Assembly (NCBI GenBank): GCA_009861545.1
Contig: VXME01000173.1
Coordinates: 37,594 to 101,593, forward strand
Direction of reading: 5' to 3'
Length of the DNA: 64,000 nucleotides
Origin: Acidobacteriota bacterium
Lineage (GTDB): Bacteria; Acidobacteriota; Vicinamibacteria; Vicinamibacterales; UBA8438
This document shows, one piece after another, positions 32,531 to 44,245 of this stretch. The notes under the pieces are model-generated. The model made no database searches. It had not been told where the DNA came from and was given only the letters and a program-made list of their open reading frames with translations. The translations under genes and the position numbers were made by a program. Position 1 is the stretch's first letter. Each line of letters opens with the position of its first letter.

Positions 32531-34078
32531 TCAGCATCGTTCCGTCTCGAACGCCGCGATGTTGCGCGCTTCGCGGCTGAACTCCACCCCGGTCAGGCGT
32601 ATCTGTCGTCCGGCGCCGCGATACTTGTCCGCGTAGCCCCGCGCCTTCAACTGCGCCAGCGCCGCGCCCTTGGGCGCCTGCTCCAGCACCTTGAACTCGA
32701 ACAGATACACCCGGCCGGCGAACCGCACGGCCATGTCCAGCCGGCCGTGGCTGCCGCTGTCTTCGACCACGATGTCCAGGCCGAGTGCAGCGAAGTACGA
32801 GTAGAACACGCTCGCGTAGTAGCCCTCGAAGCGGGCGATGTCGTTCCGGGTATGCCATTCGTAGGGAATGCCGGCGAACAGCGACTTCAACAACGCCTCC
32901 AGGCCGTCCATGTCGTCCGCCCGCAGCAGTTCCAGCAGCCGGACGCCGTTCTCTTCCCGCCTCGGCGCGGGCAGCAGATGGTCCAACAGGCTGTCGTTCA
33001 GGCTCTGCCGCACTTCGCGGTTCGGAAATCCGAGCCGGTACAGGGTGCGTCCGCCCTGGCGCTCGGCGTCTCGAATCGTCAGGTAGCCGCTCTGGAACAG
33101 CAGCGCCTCGGTGCCGACGGCGCCCACGTCGAAGGCGTCGAGCCTGGCGTCTCCGATGCGTAGATTCTCCAGCGCCGTCGATTCCACGCCCCGGCGGGTC
33201 AGCGTCTCTACCAGGAAGGCCGGCGTCCCGCTCCGGTACCAGTGCGCCTCGAACCGGCGGGTGCGGAACAGATGGAGGATGTCGTAGGGGTTGTATACGC
33301 GCTCGTCTCCCAGCCAGTTGTAGCCGTTGTACCAGTCGCGGATCTTGTCGCGGTCCAGTCCCGGCAGTTCCGCCGCGAACACGGCGTCCAGGTCCGCCTC
33401 CGTATAGCCGCAGAGCGCCGAGTAGTCCGGATCGAGGGTGATGTCGGTGAGGTTGTTGAGATCGGAGAACAGACTCAGCTTCGAGAACTTGCTCACACCG
33501 GTAAGGAACGTGAACTGCACCTGGGCGTCGCAGGCCTTGATGGTCCCGTAGAGGCCGCGCAGGTCGTCACGGTTGGCCCTCGCGACGTCCGGTGCGTCCA
33601 GCGTGTCCAGTATGGGTTTGTCGTATTCGTCCACCAGGACCGCCACGCGGCGGCCCGCATGCTCGCACAGTGCCTGTATCAGCCGCCGGAACCGTACCGG
33701 CGCGCTCCCGGCGCCGCCCCGACCGATGCCGGCCCGCCTTCCGATGTCCTCGATCTGTGCGGTTGCGTGTTCCTCCAGAGAACCCGGCTTGCGGAAGTTG
33801 CCGCCGCTGAAGTCGAGCCGCACCACCGGATGACGTTTCGACCAGTCCCAGCCGCCGTGGACGTCCAGTCCCCGGAACAACGGTTCGCTGCCCTCGAAGA
33901 GCTCCTTCAGCGTGTCCAGGAACAGGCTCTTGCCGAAGCGCCGCGGGCGGGAGAGGAAGTAGTGCGTGCCCTCGTCGACCAGTCGTGCGATGTAGGCGGT
34001 CTTGTCGACGTAGTAGCAGTCGTCCTCGCGAATCCTGCGGAGCGTCTGGATGCCGATGGGCAACTTGCGTCTGGGCAC
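32531..34078 (-). CDS. AAA-ATPase-like protein with PD-(D/E)XK nuclease domain
   Basis: A 515-residue protein of the AAA-ATPase-like/DUF1703 type. The N-terminal ATPase part has YYVDKTAYIARLVDEG, the P-loop-like FLSRPRRFGKSLFLDTLKELF and the Walker B-like VAVLVDEYDKPILD. The C-terminal domain ends with HGRLDMAVRFAGRVYLFEFKV, where D and E-x-K form the nuclease core. Such proteins are very common, often in many copies per genome, and their role is unsettled; suggestions include mobile-element or defence functions. The start is GTG at 34078. Unlike its neighbours in the accessory patch it appears complete. Confidence 0.88.
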   Translation of the reverse strand: MPRRKLPIGIQTLRRIREDDCYYVDKTAYIARLVDEGTHYFLSRPRRFGKSLFLDTLKELFEGSEPLFRGLDVHGGWDWSKRHPVVRLDFSGGNFRKPGSLEEHATAQIEDIGRRAGIGRGGAGSAPVRFRRLIQALCEHAGRRVAVLVDEYDKPILDTLDAPDVARANRDDLRGLYGTIKACDAQVQFTFLTGVSKFSKLSLFSDLNNLTDITLDPDYSALCGYTEADLDAVFAAELPGLDRDKIRDWYNGYNWLGDERVYNPYDILHLFRTRRFEAHWYRSGTPAFLVETLTRRGVESTALENLRIGDARLDAFDVGAVGTEALLFQSGYLTIRDAERQGGRTLYRLGFPNREVRQSLNDSLLDHLLPAPRREENGVRLLELLRADDMDGLEALLKSLFAGIPYEWHTRNDIARFEGYYASVFYSYFAALGLDIVVEDSGSHGRLDMAVRFAGRVYLFEFKVLEQAPKGAALAQLKARGYADKYRGAGRQIRLTGVEFSREARNIAAFETERC

Positions 34079-34222
34079 GCAGACATATTATCGCTGCACG
34101 CTGGCTCTCTTCGCCCGGTGGCGCTCACCCGCGCCCGGGTCGGCGACGGGGGGAGTGGTTCGGTTTCCGCGCAGGTTGTGCGGCCGCGGCGCGTCGTGCA
34201 CCGCGCTGTGGCTGCCTGCGCG

Positions 34223-35410
34223 TCAGCGGCGGCGCAGCAATTGCTTGGCGATGGTCTGAAGCTGAAGGTTCGACGTCCCCTCGTAGATCTGGCCGATCTT
34301 GGCGTCCCGGTACAGCTTCTCCACCGGGTAGTCCTTCGTGTAGCCGACACCCCCGAAGAGCTGCACGGCCAGGGAGCTGACCCGCTCGGCCACCTGCGAG
34401 CTGAAGAGCTTGGCCATGGCTCCCTCGGTCAGGAAGGGCTCGCCGGCGTCGCGCAGGCGGGCGGCGTTGTACGTCTGGAGGCGCGCGGCCTCGATCTCGG
34501 TGGCGGCCTGCGCGAGCTGGAACTGCACGGCCTGGAAGTCGGCGATGGCGCTCCCGAACTGCCTGCGTTCCTGCACGTAGCGCAGCGTGTGGTCGAGCGC
34601 GCCCTGCGCGAGGCCCACCATCTGCGCCGCGATCCCGATGCGTCCTTCGTTGAGCGTCTCGATGGCCACCTTGTAGCCGCGGCCGACCTCGCCGAGGACG
34701 TTGGCGGCGGGAACGCGGCAGGCGTCGAGCGACAGCTCGCAGGTGCTGCTGGCGCGGATGCCGAGCTTGTCCTCCTTCCTGCCGACGGCGAAGCCTTCGA
34801 AGCCGCGTCCGACGAGAAACGCCGTGATGCCCCGGTAGCCCGCCGCCGGGTCGACGGTGGCGAACACGATGAACCAGTCGGCCTCGGCCGCGTTCGTGAT
34901 CCAGAGCTTGCGGCCGGTCAGCACCCAGTGGTCGCCGTCGCGGACCGCGCGCGTCGTCAGGGAGAACGCGTCGCTGCCGGAAGCCGCCTCCGACAGGGCG
35001 TAGGCGCCCACCGCGCGCGCGGCCAGGGCGGGCAGCAGCCGGTTGTGCTGTTCTTCCGAGCCCCACCGCAGGATCGCGTTGATGACGAGGGTGTTCTGCA
35101 CGTCGCAGACCACCGCGACGGCGGGGTCGACGCGTGCGAGCTCCTCCACCGCGAGGACCGAGAGGAAGAAGTGCCCGCCCGCGCCGCCCCAGCGCTCCGG
35201 GATCTCGATGCCCATGACGCCGAGCCCGAAGAGCCGGTCGATGAGCTCGCGGGGCATGCTGCCCTCGGCGTCCATGCGGCGCGCGAGGGGAGCGATCTCG
35301 GCCTCGGCGAATGCCCGCACGCTCGCGCGCAGCAGGCGTTCGTCCTCCGCGAGGCGCGTGAGCGGGGCGGCGGCGGTTGCTGCGGGTACGGGCGTCGCGA
35401 CGGTGCTCAT
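34223..35410 (-). CDS. Acyl-CoA dehydrogenase, short/branched-chain type
   Basis: A 395-residue FAD enzyme that introduces a double bond into short or branched acyl-CoA substrates and passes electrons to electron-transfer flavoprotein. It has YALSEAASGSDAFS, GRKLWITNA, a helix-G segment (LNEGRIGIAAQMVG) and IGQIYEGTSNLQLQ, whose glutamate is the catalytic base missing from the paralogue at 29772. The overall pattern resembles 2-methylbutyryl/short-branched-chain enzymes. The ATG at 35410 is chosen because the frame upstream has no family sequence. It is divergent from the VWFA gene across 49 bases. Confidence 0.92.
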   Translation of the reverse strand: MSTVATPVPAATAAAPLTRLAEDERLLRASVRAFAEAEIAPLARRMDAEGSMPRELIDRLFGLGVMGIEIPERWGGAGGHFFLSVLAVEELARVDPAVAVVCDVQNTLVINAILRWGSEEQHNRLLPALAARAVGAYALSEAASGSDAFSLTTRAVRDGDHWVLTGRKLWITNAAEADWFIVFATVDPAAGYRGITAFLVGRGFEGFAVGRKEDKLGIRASSTCELSLDACRVPAANVLGEVGRGYKVAIETLNEGRIGIAAQMVGLAQGALDHTLRYVQERRQFGSAIADFQAVQFQLAQAATEIEAARLQTYNAARLRDAGEPFLTEGAMAKLFSSQVAERVSSLAVQLFGGVGYTKDYPVEKLYRDAKIGQIYEGTSNLQLQTIAKQLLRRR

Positions 35411-35459
35411 GCGGCGCGATGGTATCATTGGAGCAACGCGCCAGCCTGCGAGGTCACCT

Positions 35460-37598
35460 ATGAATACACGCTGGATCGCCGCCTGTCTGTGCGTCGGGCT
35501 GCTGCTGATGGTGTCCGCGAACGCCGGGCAGCGCCAGCCCGCCGCCGAGCCGCAGTCCGAGCCCCGCTCCCAGGGAACGGACGCCACCCCGCCCGGAGAG
35601 ACCGCCGACCTCCAGGGCAGCGTCCCCGTCTTTCGGAGCGGCATCAACTACGTCCGCGTCGATGCCTTCGTGACCGACGAGGACGGCAACCCGGTGTTCG
35701 ATCTCACGCAGGACGACTTCGAGGTGTACGAGGACGACGTCCTGCAGACGGTGGACTCGTTTCAGGTGGTTCAGGTCGATCCGACGCCCCAGCTCTCGGG
35801 CGAGCCGCTGACCAGCGTGGGGGTGACGCGGTCCGATCAGCAACTGGCCGCGTCGCGGCCGGACATTCGCGTCTTCGTGATCTTCCTCGACGACTACCAC
35901 GTACGGGACGGCAACAGCATCCGGGCCCGGCGGATGCTCGTCGACTTCATCCAGAACGACCTGATTCCGACCGATCTGGTCGGCGTGATGTATCCCCTGA
36001 TGCCGGTGTCGGACGTGCGCCTGACCCGCGATCACGACGCGGTGATCAACGCCATCCGGCGGTTCGAGGGGGTCAAGTACGAGTACGAAGTGCGCAACCT
36101 GTACGAGGCGCGCTACAACATGTATCCGACCGAGGTCGTCGAGCGGATCCGGAACGAAGTGTCGCTGTCGGCCCTGCGGGGGCTGATGACGATGCTGGGC
36201 GGACTTCGCGAGGGTCGCAAGTCCGTGCTGCTCGTCAGCGAGGGCTACACCTACTACGTGCCGCCGCAGTTGCGCAGCCAGGTCGCCGACCTGCGGGCGG
36301 ATCCCAACGTGAATCCGCAGGTGCTCGACCCGTTCGCCGGCGACAACCCCTTCGAGGAGACGATGTCGTTCTTCGAGGGGAGCGCGATGCTGCAGGATCT
36401 GCGGCGCGTGATCGAGACCGCCAGCCGCTTCAACGCGTCGGTCTACTCGGTGGACCCGCGCGGCCTCGCCGCCTTCGAGTTCGACATGGATCAGCCGCAG
36501 ATCAGCTACCGCACCGATTCGCGCGTCCTGCGCTTCACGCAGGACACGTTGCGGGTGCTGGCCGAGGAGACCGGCGGGCGCGCCATCGTGAACCAGAACG
36601 ATCTGCGTCCCGGCCTGCAGCAGATGCTGGACGACGCGAGCGGCTATTACCTGCTCGGCTACAACTCGATCGCCGCGCCGACCGACGGGGAGTTTCACGA
36701 GATCGAGGTGCGTCTGAAGCGTCCGGGCCTGCGCGTGCGCGCTCGCGATGGGTACTGGGCGGTCACCATGCGCGACGTCGAGCGGTCGCTCACGACCCGC
36801 GCCCACGAGCCGCCCAAGGCGGTCGACGTCGCGCTGGCCGCGCTTGCCGAGCCGCGCCGCGGCCGGCTCGTCCGCACCTGGGTCGGCACGTCGCGGGCGG
36901 AGAACGGCAGGACCCGGGTCACCTTCGCCTGGGAGCCGACCGAGTCGCGAGGGCGGCGGGACAACGCGTCGCGCGTTCTCGTGACCGCCATGGGAGACAC
37001 CGGCGGCGCCTATTTTCGGGGTCGCGTGCCGGAGCAGACCCGTTCCTCGGGCCGCGGCACGACCCGCAGGCGCAGCCGTCGCGCGGCGGCGGCCGTCGCC
37101 CCCCCGATCACGCGCGTGGAGTTCGAGGCGGATCCCGGCACGATGCAGATGAACCTGGCCATCGAGGGCGAGGCGGGAGAGGTGCTCGATCGGGATCGCG
37201 ACGAGATCGTCATTCCGGACTTCACCGGACCGGACATCGTTCTGAGCACGCCCTACTTCGTGCGCGCGCGGAATGCGCTGGAGTTCAACAGGCTCGTCGC
37301 CGACTGGAACGCGCCTCCCACCGTATCGCGGAACTTCCGCCGCACCGACCGCCTGCTCCTGCGATTCGACGTCTACGCGCCGGGCGACGCGGCGCCGGAT
37401 CTGGAGGCGAACCTGCTGAACCGGGGCGGCGACGCGGTGTTTCCGCTCGACGTTCGCACGGCCGAGGACGGCGGCGCTTCCCGCCAAGTGGAACTGGCGC
37501 CGGCGTTCCTGCCGCCCGGCGAGTACATCCTCGAGATCCGGGCGTCCCTCGGTGACGGCGAAGCGAGCGAGATGATCGCGTTTCGCCTCGGCGCGTGA
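35460..37598 (+). CDS. Secreted VWFA-related Acidobacterial domain protein
   Basis: A 712-residue exported protein. It has a signal peptide ([20 protein letters not shown]), a low-complexity linker, and the typical opening [32 protein letters not shown] von Willebrand A-like domain follows, in which [10 protein letters not shown] replaces the usual DxSxS metal site, with [10 protein letters not shown] later. Residues 400-440 ([28 protein letters not shown]) are also characteristic. This architecture corresponds to a family largely confined to Acidobacteriota, where it is highly expanded and of unknown function. The C-terminal third contains an arginine-rich loop. The ATG at 35460 starts the signal peptide. 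Its stop overlaps the mutase start by four bases. Confidence 0.9.
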   Translation: MNTRWIAACLCVGLLLMVSANAGQRQPAAEPQSEPRSQGTDATPPGETADLQGSVPVFRSGINYVRVDAFVTDEDGNPVFDLTQDDFEVYEDDVLQTVDSFQVVQVDPTPQLSGEPLTSVGVTRSDQQLAASRPDIRVFVIFLDDYHVRDGNSIRARRMLVDFIQNDLIPTDLVGVMYPLMPVSDVRLTRDHDAVINAIRRFEGVKYEYEVRNLYEARYNMYPTEVVERIRNEVSLSALRGLMTMLGGLREGRKSVLLVSEGYTYYVPPQLRSQVADLRADPNVNPQVLDPFAGDNPFEETMSFFEGSAMLQDLRRVIETASRFNASVYSVDPRGLAAFEFDMDQPQISYRTDSRVLRFTQDTLRVLAEETGGRAIVNQNDLRPGLQQMLDDASGYYLLGYNSIAAPTDGEFHEIEVRLKRPGLRVRARDGYWAVTMRDVERSLTTRAHEPPKAVDVALAALAEPRRGRLVRTWVGTSRAENGRTRVTFAWEPTESRGRRDNASRVLVTAMGDTGGAYFRGRVPEQTRSSGRGTTRRRSRRAAAAVAPPITRVEFEADPGTMQMNLAIEGEAGEVLDRDRDEIVIPDFTGPDIVLSTPYFVRARNALEFNRLVADWNAPPTVSRNFRRTDRLLLRFDVYAPGDAAPDLEANLLNRGGDAVFPLDVRTAEDGGASRQVELAPAFLPPGEYILEIRASLGDGEASEMIAFRLGA

Positions 37599-39229
37599 CC
37601 CGTTCCATGGCTGTCGCGAGCAGACCGGCGCCTGCCGGGACCCGCGCCGAGGGGGCGTCGGGCGGCCCGCCGGCGGATGTGCGTCCGCTGTACGGGCCGG
37701 CGGATCTCGCCGGCCTCGACTACGCCCTCGATCTCAACGATCCCGGGGGTTTTCCCTACACCCGCGGCATCCATGAATCCGGCTACAGGGGCAAGCTCTG
37801 GACCATGCGCCAGTTCTCCGGCTTCGGCACGCCGGAGGAGACGAATCGCCGCTATCGGGAGTTGCTGGCGGCGGGCGGAACGGGACTGAGCGTCGCCTTC
37901 GATCTGCCCACGCTCATGGGCCGCGACCCGGACGATCCGCTGTCGCAGGGCGAGGTGGGCAAGTGCGGCGTCAACGTGGCGTCCCTGCCCGACATGGAGC
38001 GGCTGTTCGACGGGATCGACCTCGAGCGCGTCACGACGTCGATGACCATCAACGCCCCGGCGGCGATGATCTTCGCCATGTACCTGGTCGTCGCCGAACG
38101 GCAGGGCGCCGACTGGTCGCAGCTTTCCGGCACGCTCCAGAACGACATCCTGAAGGAGTACATCGCCCAGAAGGAGTACATCTATCCGCCGCGGCCGTCG
38201 ATGCGGCTCGTCACCGACGTGTTCGCCTTCTGCGCGGAGCGGACCCCGCGTTGGAACACCATCTCGGTCAGCGGCTATCACATCCGGGAGGCGGGCGCGA
38301 CCGCGCTCCAGGAGCTGGCGTTCACCCTCCGCGACGGCATCGAGTACGTGCAGTACGGCGTCGACGCCGGTCTCGACGTCGACCGGTTCGTGCCGCGGAT
38401 CTCCTTCTTCTTCAACGCCCACAACCGGTTCTTCGAGGAGATCGCCAAGTACCGGGCCGCGCGCAAGCTGTGGGCGCAGGTCATGCGCGAACGCTTCGGC
38501 GCCCGGGAGGAGCGTGCCTGGAAGCTCCGCTTCCACGCCCAGACGGCCGGCGTGTCGCTGACCGCGCAGCAGCCGTACAACAACGTCGTGCGCACGGCGG
38601 TGCAGGCGCTGGCGGCGGTGCTGGGGGGGGCGAACTCGCTGCACACCAACGCGCTCGACGAGGCGCTGGGGCTCCCCACCCGCGAGGCGGCGCTGCTGGC
38701 TCTGCGGACGCAGCAGGTCATCGCCCACGAAAGCGGGGTGCCGGCGGCGGTGGATCCGCTCGGCGGGTCTTTCTTCGTCGAATCGCTGACCCGCGAGCTC
38801 GAGGCCGGCGCGCGCGAGTACATGGACAAGATCGACGCGCTGGGCGGCATGGTGCCGGCCATCGAGGCGGGCTATCCCCAGCGGGAGATCGCCAACAGCG
38901 CGTACCGGACGCAGCAGGCCATCGAAACGGGCGAGCAGTCCGTCGTCGGCGTCAACCAGCACGTCGACGAGACGCCGCCGGCGCTGGAGACCCTCTACAT
39001 CGACGAGAGCGCCGCCGAACAGCAGTCGGAGCGCCTGGCCCGGACGAAGGAGACGCGCGACGCCCGGCGGGTCGAGCGGACGCTCGATGCATTGCGGCGC
39101 ACCGCGGCCGGCGAGGGCAATCTCATGCCGCCGCTGCTCGACGCGGTGCGGGCGACCGCGACCCTCGGCGAGATGTGCGCGGCGCTGCGCGACGTGTGGG
39201 GCGAGTACGAGGAGGCGCCGTCGGTCTGA
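37595..39229 (+). CDS. Methylmalonyl-CoA mutase large subunit (catalytic domain)
   Basis: Catalytic TIM-barrel half of the adenosylcobalamin enzyme that interconverts methylmalonyl-CoA and succinyl-CoA, 544 residues. Conserved parts are [55 protein letters not shown] and the substrate-binding [18 protein letters not shown]. The B12-binding domain is absent and is supplied by the next gene. The GTG start overlaps the VWFA stop (GTGA). Isobutyryl-CoA mutase is a close alternative; the sequence around the active site does not settle this by eye. Confidence 0.92.
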   Translation: MTRSMAVASRPAPAGTRAEGASGGPPADVRPLYGPADLAGLDYALDLNDPGGFPYTRGIHESGYRGKLWTMRQFSGFGTPEETNRRYRELLAAGGTGLSVAFDLPTLMGRDPDDPLSQGEVGKCGVNVASLPDMERLFDGIDLERVTTSMTINAPAAMIFAMYLVVAERQGADWSQLSGTLQNDILKEYIAQKEYIYPPRPSMRLVTDVFAFCAERTPRWNTISVSGYHIREAGATALQELAFTLRDGIEYVQYGVDAGLDVDRFVPRISFFFNAHNRFFEEIAKYRAARKLWAQVMRERFGAREERAWKLRFHAQTAGVSLTAQQPYNNVVRTAVQALAAVLGGANSLHTNALDEALGLPTREAALLALRTQQVIAHESGVPAAVDPLGGSFFVESLTRELEAGAREYMDKIDALGGMVPAIEAGYPQREIANSAYRTQQAIETGEQSVVGVNQHVDETPPALETLYIDESAAEQQSERLARTKETRDARRVERTLDALRRTAAGEGNLMPPLLDAVRATATLGEMCAALRDVWGEYEEAPSV

Positions 39230-39648
39230 TGCGCAGACTTCGCGTCGTCATTGCCAAGCCGGGACTCGACGGTCACGACCGGGGGGCCAAGGTGATCGCG
39301 CGATCCCTGCGGGACGCGGGCATGGAGGTCATCTACACGGGCCTGCGGCAGACCCCGGAACAGATCGTCGAGGCCGCGCTGCAGGAGGACGCCGACGCCA
39401 TCGGGGTGTCGATCCTGTCCGGCGCCCACAACCACGTCTGCCCGCGGGTGATGGCGCTGCTCGCCGAGAAGGGCGCGCAAGACGTGCTGGTCGTCGTCGG
39501 CGGCATCATTCCGGACGCCGACATTCCGCGCCTGCGCGAGATCGGGATCGAAGGGGTGTTTCAGCCGGGGACGTCGATGCAGACCATCGTCGACTTCATC
39601 ACCACGCACGTGCGGGCCGACGCCCACGCGCCGCCGGACGCTTCTTGA
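39229..39648 (+). CDS. Methylmalonyl-CoA mutase small subunit (B12-binding)
   Basis: The 139-residue cobalamin-binding domain that partners the preceding catalytic subunit. It holds [18 protein letters not shown], in which D-x-H-x2-G gives the cobalt-coordinating histidine. [19 protein letters not shown] and [19 protein letters not shown] are also typical of the fold. Start and stop overlap by one base (TGATG), so the two subunits are probably made in equal amounts. A metallochaperone and an epimerase are not in the window. Confidence 0.95.
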   Translation: MRRLRVVIAKPGLDGHDRGAKVIARSLRDAGMEVIYTGLRQTPEQIVEAALQEDADAIGVSILSGAHNHVCPRVMALLAEKGAQDVLVVVGGIIPDADIPRLREIGIEGVFQPGTSMQTIVDFITTHVRADAHAPPDAS

Positions 39649-39682
39649 CGGTCGCCGGTCCCGCCGGTACGCTGCCACGAGC

Positions 39683-40651
39683 ATGCCCCATACGCTGTTG
39701 CTGGCCGACGACAGCACCACGATCCAACGCGTGGTGGAGCTGACGTTCGCGAGCGAGGACATCGACGTCGTGACGGTCGGTGACGGAACGAAGGCCATCG
39801 AGGCCATCGAGCGCGGCGAGCCCGACATCGTGCTCGCCGACGTCAGCATGCCGGGCCGGGACGGCTACGAGGTGGCGTCGTTCGTGCGGAGCGATCCGGC
39901 GCGCGACCGGATTCCCGTCGTGCTGCTGACGGGGGCGTTCGAGCCTCTCGACGAGTCGCGGTGCGACGCCATCGGCCGCCACGAGGTGCTGGTCAAGCCG
40001 TTCGAGCCGCGCCAGGTCGTCGGCAAGGTGCGGGAACTGCTGGATCTTCCCCCGAAGGAAGCGCCGGCCGCCGTCCCGCCGGCCGCCGTTGCCCCGGCCG
40101 GGGAGCTCGTGGCGGACCCGCCCGAAGCCGTGGTGGCGGCCGGAACCGCCGTTGCGGTCGAAGCGGCCGTGGGGGAGGCGCCCGCGGCGGATGCGGCGGA
40201 GCCGGTCGGCGCATCGGTGCCGGAAGAGCCGGCGTCGGACAGCGCCGGTGCGGTCGAGGAGGCCGTCCCCGACGGATCCGAAGCGGGCTCCGGCGAGGGG
40301 ATGGCGGAGGTGGCCTCCGAAGCACCTGCCGCCGCGGCGGAGACGGTTGCCGGCGGGGGGGTGGGCGTTCCGCCGGTCGGCGCCGGCGGTTCGGTCCTGG
40401 CGCAGTCTTTCGTGACCTTTCTCGCCGTGGAGCAGGGCGCCGAACCGCCCGCGCTCACCCGTGCTCCCGGTGCGGAGGGAGAGGCGCCGGGGCCGCAGGT
40501 TACCGACGAGACGATGGACGAGCTCGTCGATCGCGTCGTCCGGCGGCTCCGCGAGACCGTTCTGCGGGACACGGTCGCCGAGGTCGTCTCGCGCCTCGGG
40601 GAGCAGCTCGCGCAAGCCGAGATACCATCCGCCGCCCCCGACGCCGAGTGA
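39683..40651 (+). CDS. Response-regulator receiver protein with long disordered tail
   Basis: A 322-residue protein with one receiver domain (1-120). Acidic residues D9 and D10, the phosphorylation site D53 in IVLADVSMPGRDG, T83 and K105 (VLVKPFEP) are all in place. After residue 125 comes about 150 residues rich in alanine, proline, glutamate and valine, then an amphipathic helix (DELVDRVVRRLRETVLRDTV). No DNA-binding or enzyme output domain is present. It may be a scaffold or signalling adaptor; related proteins in other bacteria join gliding or polarity systems, but that is only an analogy. No sensor kinase is adjacent. Confidence 0.85.
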   Translation: MPHTLLLADDSTTIQRVVELTFASEDIDVVTVGDGTKAIEAIERGEPDIVLADVSMPGRDGYEVASFVRSDPARDRIPVVLLTGAFEPLDESRCDAIGRHEVLVKPFEPRQVVGKVRELLDLPPKEAPAAVPPAAVAPAGELVADPPEAVVAAGTAVAVEAAVGEAPAADAAEPVGASVPEEPASDSAGAVEEAVPDGSEAGSGEGMAEVASEAPAAAAETVAGGGVGVPPVGAGGSVLAQSFVTFLAVEQGAEPPALTRAPGAEGEAPGPQVTDETMDELVDRVVRRLRETVLRDTVAEVVSRLGEQLAQAEIPSAAPDAE

Positions 40652-40721
40652 GCCGCACCCGTTCCGCACGCCGATCCCGCCCGCCCGGAACAGCCACTGC
40701 TCCTGATACGATCCCGGTCCG

Positions 40722-43391
40722 ATGCGAGAGTTGACGAAGGTATTCGAGCACGCTGCGGTCGACCCCAGGTGGTATGCCTACTGGGAGAAAATCGGGGCGT
40801 TTCGGGCCGATCCCGACTCGGGCCGGCCGCCGTTCAGCATGGTGCTGCCGCCCCCCAACGTGACCGGCTGGCTGCACATCGGCCACGCCCTGAACCAGAC
40901 GCTGCCCGACGTCGTCGCCCGCTGGAAACGCATGACCGGGCACGATGTGCTCTGGCTGCCCGGCACCGATCACGCGGGCATTGCAACGCAGAACGTCGTC
41001 GAGAAGCAGTTGGCGGCGGAAGGGAAGTCGCGCCACGACCTCGGCCGCGAGGCGTTCGAGGCGCGGGTGTGGGAGTGGGTCGCGAAGAGCCGCGGGACCA
41101 TCACGAGCCAGATGCGCAAGCTCGGGTCGTCGGTCGACTGGTCGCGCGAACGGTTCACGCTCGACGAGAACCTCTCGCGCGCCGTGCGGCGCGTCTTCGT
41201 GACGCTCTACGACGACGATCTGATCTACCGGGCGAAGTACCTGGTGAGCTGGTGCCCGCGTTGTCGGACCGCGCTGTCCGACCTGGAGGTGGTGCATGCG
41301 CCGGCCCGCGGCAAGCTCTACCACATCCGGTATCCCTACACCGACGGCGGCGGTGCGATCACCGTGGCGACGACACGGCCGGAGACGATGCTGGGCGATA
41401 CCGCCGTCGCCGTGCACCCGGGCGACGAGCGCTATGCGGCAGTCGTCGGCCGGACGCTGACCCTGCCGGTCATCGGCCGCGCCCTTCCGGTGATCGCCGA
41501 CGACTTCGTCGACCCCGCCTTCGGCACCGGCGCCGTGAAAGTCACGCCGGCCCACGATCCCAACGACTTCGAAATGGGAGAGCGCCACCAGCTCGAGCGG
41601 GTGTCCGTCATCGACGAGGACGGCCGGATGACGCGGGAGGCCGGGCCGTACGCGGGGCAGGACCGCTTCGCGGCCCGCAAGGCGCTCGTCGCCCGGTTGG
41701 AGGCCGAGGGCCTGCTCGTCGGGGTGGAGGATCACGAGCACGCCGTGGGGCAGTGCGAGCGCTGCTCGACGGTCGTCGAGCCGCTGTTGTCGACGCAGTG
41801 GTTCGTGCGCATCGACCCGTTGGCGAAGCGGGCGCTGCAGGCGGTGGCCGACGACCATACGCGCTTCGCGCCCGAGAACTGGACCCGCACCTACAACGAG
41901 TGGATGACGAACATCCACGATTGGTGCATCTCGCGCCAGCTCTGGTGGGGACACCGCATTCCCGCCTGGTACTGCGATGCGTGCGGAAAGCTGCACGTCG
42001 CCGAGGAGGCGCCGGACGCCTGCATCTGCGGGGGGGCGCTGCGGCAGGATACGGACGTTCTGGACACCTGGTTCAGCTCCGGGCTGTGGCCGTTCAGCAC
42101 GCTGGGCTGGCCGGACGAGACCGCGGACCTGGCGCGCTACTATCCCACGAGCCTGCTCATCACCGCCCACGACATCATCTTCTTCTGGGTCGCGCGCATG
42201 ATGATGCTCGGCCTCTGGTTCAAGCAGGACGTGCCGTTCCGCTCCGTGTACGTGACGTCGCTGGTCCGCGACGAGCACGGCCGGAAGATGAGCAAGTCGA
42301 AGGGCAACGTCGTCGATCCGCTCGAGGTGATGGGGGAGATCGGCGCCGACGCGTTCCGCTTCACGCTGGCCGCGCTGGCATCACCCGGCATGGACATCTC
42401 CCTGTCCGAGGGGCGCCTGCGGGCCTATCGGCAGTTCATCAACAAGGTCTGGAACGCCTCGCGCTTCGTCCTGATGCACGTGCCGGATACGCTCTCCGAG
42501 AGGCCGGCGCCGCCGCCCCCGGAGGCGCTGGACGTGATTCACCGCTGGATGCTGCATCGGGTCAGCGACCTGGCGGGGGAGATCGACGACGCGCTCACCC
42601 GGTTCCGGTTCGACGTGGCCGCGGACCGTCTCTACCACGTCTTCTGGCACGAGTACGCCGACTGGTACATCGAGCTGGTCAAGCCCGAGCTGCAGGCGGG
42701 CGGGGCGGAGCGCGAGCGCGCCGTGGCGGTTCTCCTGGAGGTCCACGACCGGCTCCTGCGCCTGCTGCATCCGTTCATCCCCTTCGTGACCGAGGAGGTG
42801 TGGCAGGTGCTGCCGCCGCGGGCCGGAGACGGGGCGGCCCCGCCGGAGAACGGCCGCACCATCACGCTGTCGGCGTTCCCGGCGCCGGTCGAGGCCTGGA
42901 AGGACGTCGACGCCGTCGCGACGATGGGGTTGCTGCAGGACGTGGTGACGGCGGTGCGGACGGTGCGTTCCGAGTGGGGAGTGCCGCCGGCGCAGAAGAT
43001 CGACGTGCTGGTCCACGGCGCGGACGCGGCGACGGCGGCGACCTTGCGCCGGCATGCGGGCCACGTGACCCGACTTGCCGGTCTGGCTCGACTCGACGTG
43101 GCGGCAGAGGCGCCGCGGCCCGAGCCGGACACGGTGCGCCGGGTAGTGCGCGGCTTCGAGGTGCACGTGCCGCTGGCGGGAGTCGTGGACCGGACGAAGG
43201 AGGCCGATCGCGTGGCCCGCGAGCTGACGAGGCTGACGAAGCAGCGCGGCGGCCTGCAGGCGCGGTTGGCGAACCCGGCGTTCCTCGAGCGCGCGGACCC
43301 GGACGTCGTGCGCGACACCCGCGACCAGGAGGCGGAGGTGGGCCGGCGGCAGGAGAAGCTGGAGCGGATCCTCGCGGAGCTCGGGTCATGA
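40722..43391 (+). CDS. valS: Valyl-tRNA synthetase
   Basis: Class I synthetase that charges and edits tRNA-Val, 889 residues. HIGH appears in [14 protein letters not shown] and KMSKS in [17 protein letters not shown]. The editing domain spans roughly 190-340 with [17 protein letters not shown]. The C-terminal coiled-coil arm ([18 protein letters not shown] and after) that grips the tRNA is complete. Its stop overlaps the nadC ATG (ATGA), the first of a series of coupled junctions running to birA. Confidence 0.97.
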   Translation: MRELTKVFEHAAVDPRWYAYWEKIGAFRADPDSGRPPFSMVLPPPNVTGWLHIGHALNQTLPDVVARWKRMTGHDVLWLPGTDHAGIATQNVVEKQLAAEGKSRHDLGREAFEARVWEWVAKSRGTITSQMRKLGSSVDWSRERFTLDENLSRAVRRVFVTLYDDDLIYRAKYLVSWCPRCRTALSDLEVVHAPARGKLYHIRYPYTDGGGAITVATTRPETMLGDTAVAVHPGDERYAAVVGRTLTLPVIGRALPVIADDFVDPAFGTGAVKVTPAHDPNDFEMGERHQLERVSVIDEDGRMTREAGPYAGQDRFAARKALVARLEAEGLLVGVEDHEHAVGQCERCSTVVEPLLSTQWFVRIDPLAKRALQAVADDHTRFAPENWTRTYNEWMTNIHDWCISRQLWWGHRIPAWYCDACGKLHVAEEAPDACICGGALRQDTDVLDTWFSSGLWPFSTLGWPDETADLARYYPTSLLITAHDIIFFWVARMMMLGLWFKQDVPFRSVYVTSLVRDEHGRKMSKSKGNVVDPLEVMGEIGADAFRFTLAALASPGMDISLSEGRLRAYRQFINKVWNASRFVLMHVPDTLSERPAPPPPEALDVIHRWMLHRVSDLAGEIDDALTRFRFDVAADRLYHVFWHEYADWYIELVKPELQAGGAERERAVAVLLEVHDRLLRLLHPFIPFVTEEVWQVLPPRAGDGAAPPENGRTITLSAFPAPVEAWKDVDAVATMGLLQDVVTAVRTVRSEWGVPPAQKIDVLVHGADAATAATLRRHAGHVTRLAGLARLDVAAEAPRPEPDTVRRVVRGFEVHVPLAGVVDRTKEADRVARELTRLTKQRGGLQARLANPAFLERADPDVVRDTRDQEAEVGRRQEKLERILAELGS

Positions 43392-44245
43392 CCGGCGCGG
43401 CCTTCGCGCCGCTGGACCCGGCCGACTACCGCGACGTCGTGCGCCGCGCCCTCGATGAGGATCTCGCCGGCGGCGACGTGACCTCCGACGCGACGACGAC
43501 GCCCGGCCAGCGCGGCCGCGGCGAGATCCGCGCCAAGCAGGCGTGCCTGCTGGCGGGAAGCGAGGTGGCGGCCGAGGTGTTTCGCCAGCGGGATGCGAAG
43601 GCCGTCATGCGCTGGCGTCGGCGGGACGGCGAGTCGTGCGCCGCCGGCGAGGTGATCGCCACCGTCGAGGGACTCGCCGCGGCGTTGCTGAGCGCCGAGC
43701 GGACCGCCCTGAACTTCCTGCAGCGCCTGTCCGGGATTGCCACCGTCGCGCGGCGCTACGTTGCGGCGGCGGACGGCCGGACCACGATTCTCGATACCCG
43801 CAAGACGACCCCGACGCTGCGCGCACTCGAGAAGTACGCCGTGCGAGCCGGCGGCGCGACCAATCACCGGTACGGGCTCGGCGACGGCCTCCTGATCAAG
43901 GACAACCACGTGCGGCTCGCCGGGTCCGTCAGCGAGGCGGTGCGTCGTGCGCGGGCCGTCGCACGCGGGATGCCGGTCGAGGTCGAGACGCAGAGTCTGG
44001 CGGAGGTCGACGAGGCGCTCGACGCGGGGGCCGACGTCGTGCTCATCGACAACCTGTCGGACGCGCGGACCGGCGAGGCGATCGCGCGCTGCCGGGGGCG
44101 CGCCCGCACGGAGGTCTCCGGCGGGGTGACTCTCGGGCGGCTGCCCGCGCTGGCTGCCCTGGCCCCCACCTACGTGTCGGTCGGGGCGTTGACGCATTCG
44201 GCGCCCGCGGTCGACATCAGCTTCGAGATGGCGCCGGGGTCATGA
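43388..44245 (+). CDS. nadC: Quinolinate phosphoribosyltransferase (nicotinate-nucleotide pyrophosphorylase)
   Basis: Converts quinolinate and PRPP to nicotinate mononucleotide in NAD synthesis, 285 residues. Family segments are [71 protein letters not shown] and [15 protein letters not shown]. Catalytic arginines, lysines and glutamates of the barrel are present within these. It is coupled to valS upstream and to birA downstream by ATGA overlaps. nadA and nadB are not in the window. Confidence 0.96.
   Translation: MTGAAFAPLDPADYRDVVRRALDEDLAGGDVTSDATTTPGQRGRGEIRAKQACLLAGSEVAAEVFRQRDAKAVMRWRRRDGESCAAGEVIATVEGLAAALLSAERTALNFLQRLSGIATVARRYVAAADGRTTILDTRKTTPTLRALEKYAVRAGGATNHRYGLGDGLLIKDNHVRLAGSVSEAVRRARAVARGMPVEVETQSLAEVDEALDAGADVVLIDNLSDARTGEAIARCRGRARTEVSGGVTLGRLPALAALAPTYVSVGALTHSAPAVDISFEMAPGS

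Noticed and set aside
33242..37555. Plus-strand open frame of 1437 codons over the acyl-CoA dehydrogenase and VWFA genes
   Set aside because: It is antisense to one real gene and out of frame with another; low-complexity translation only.
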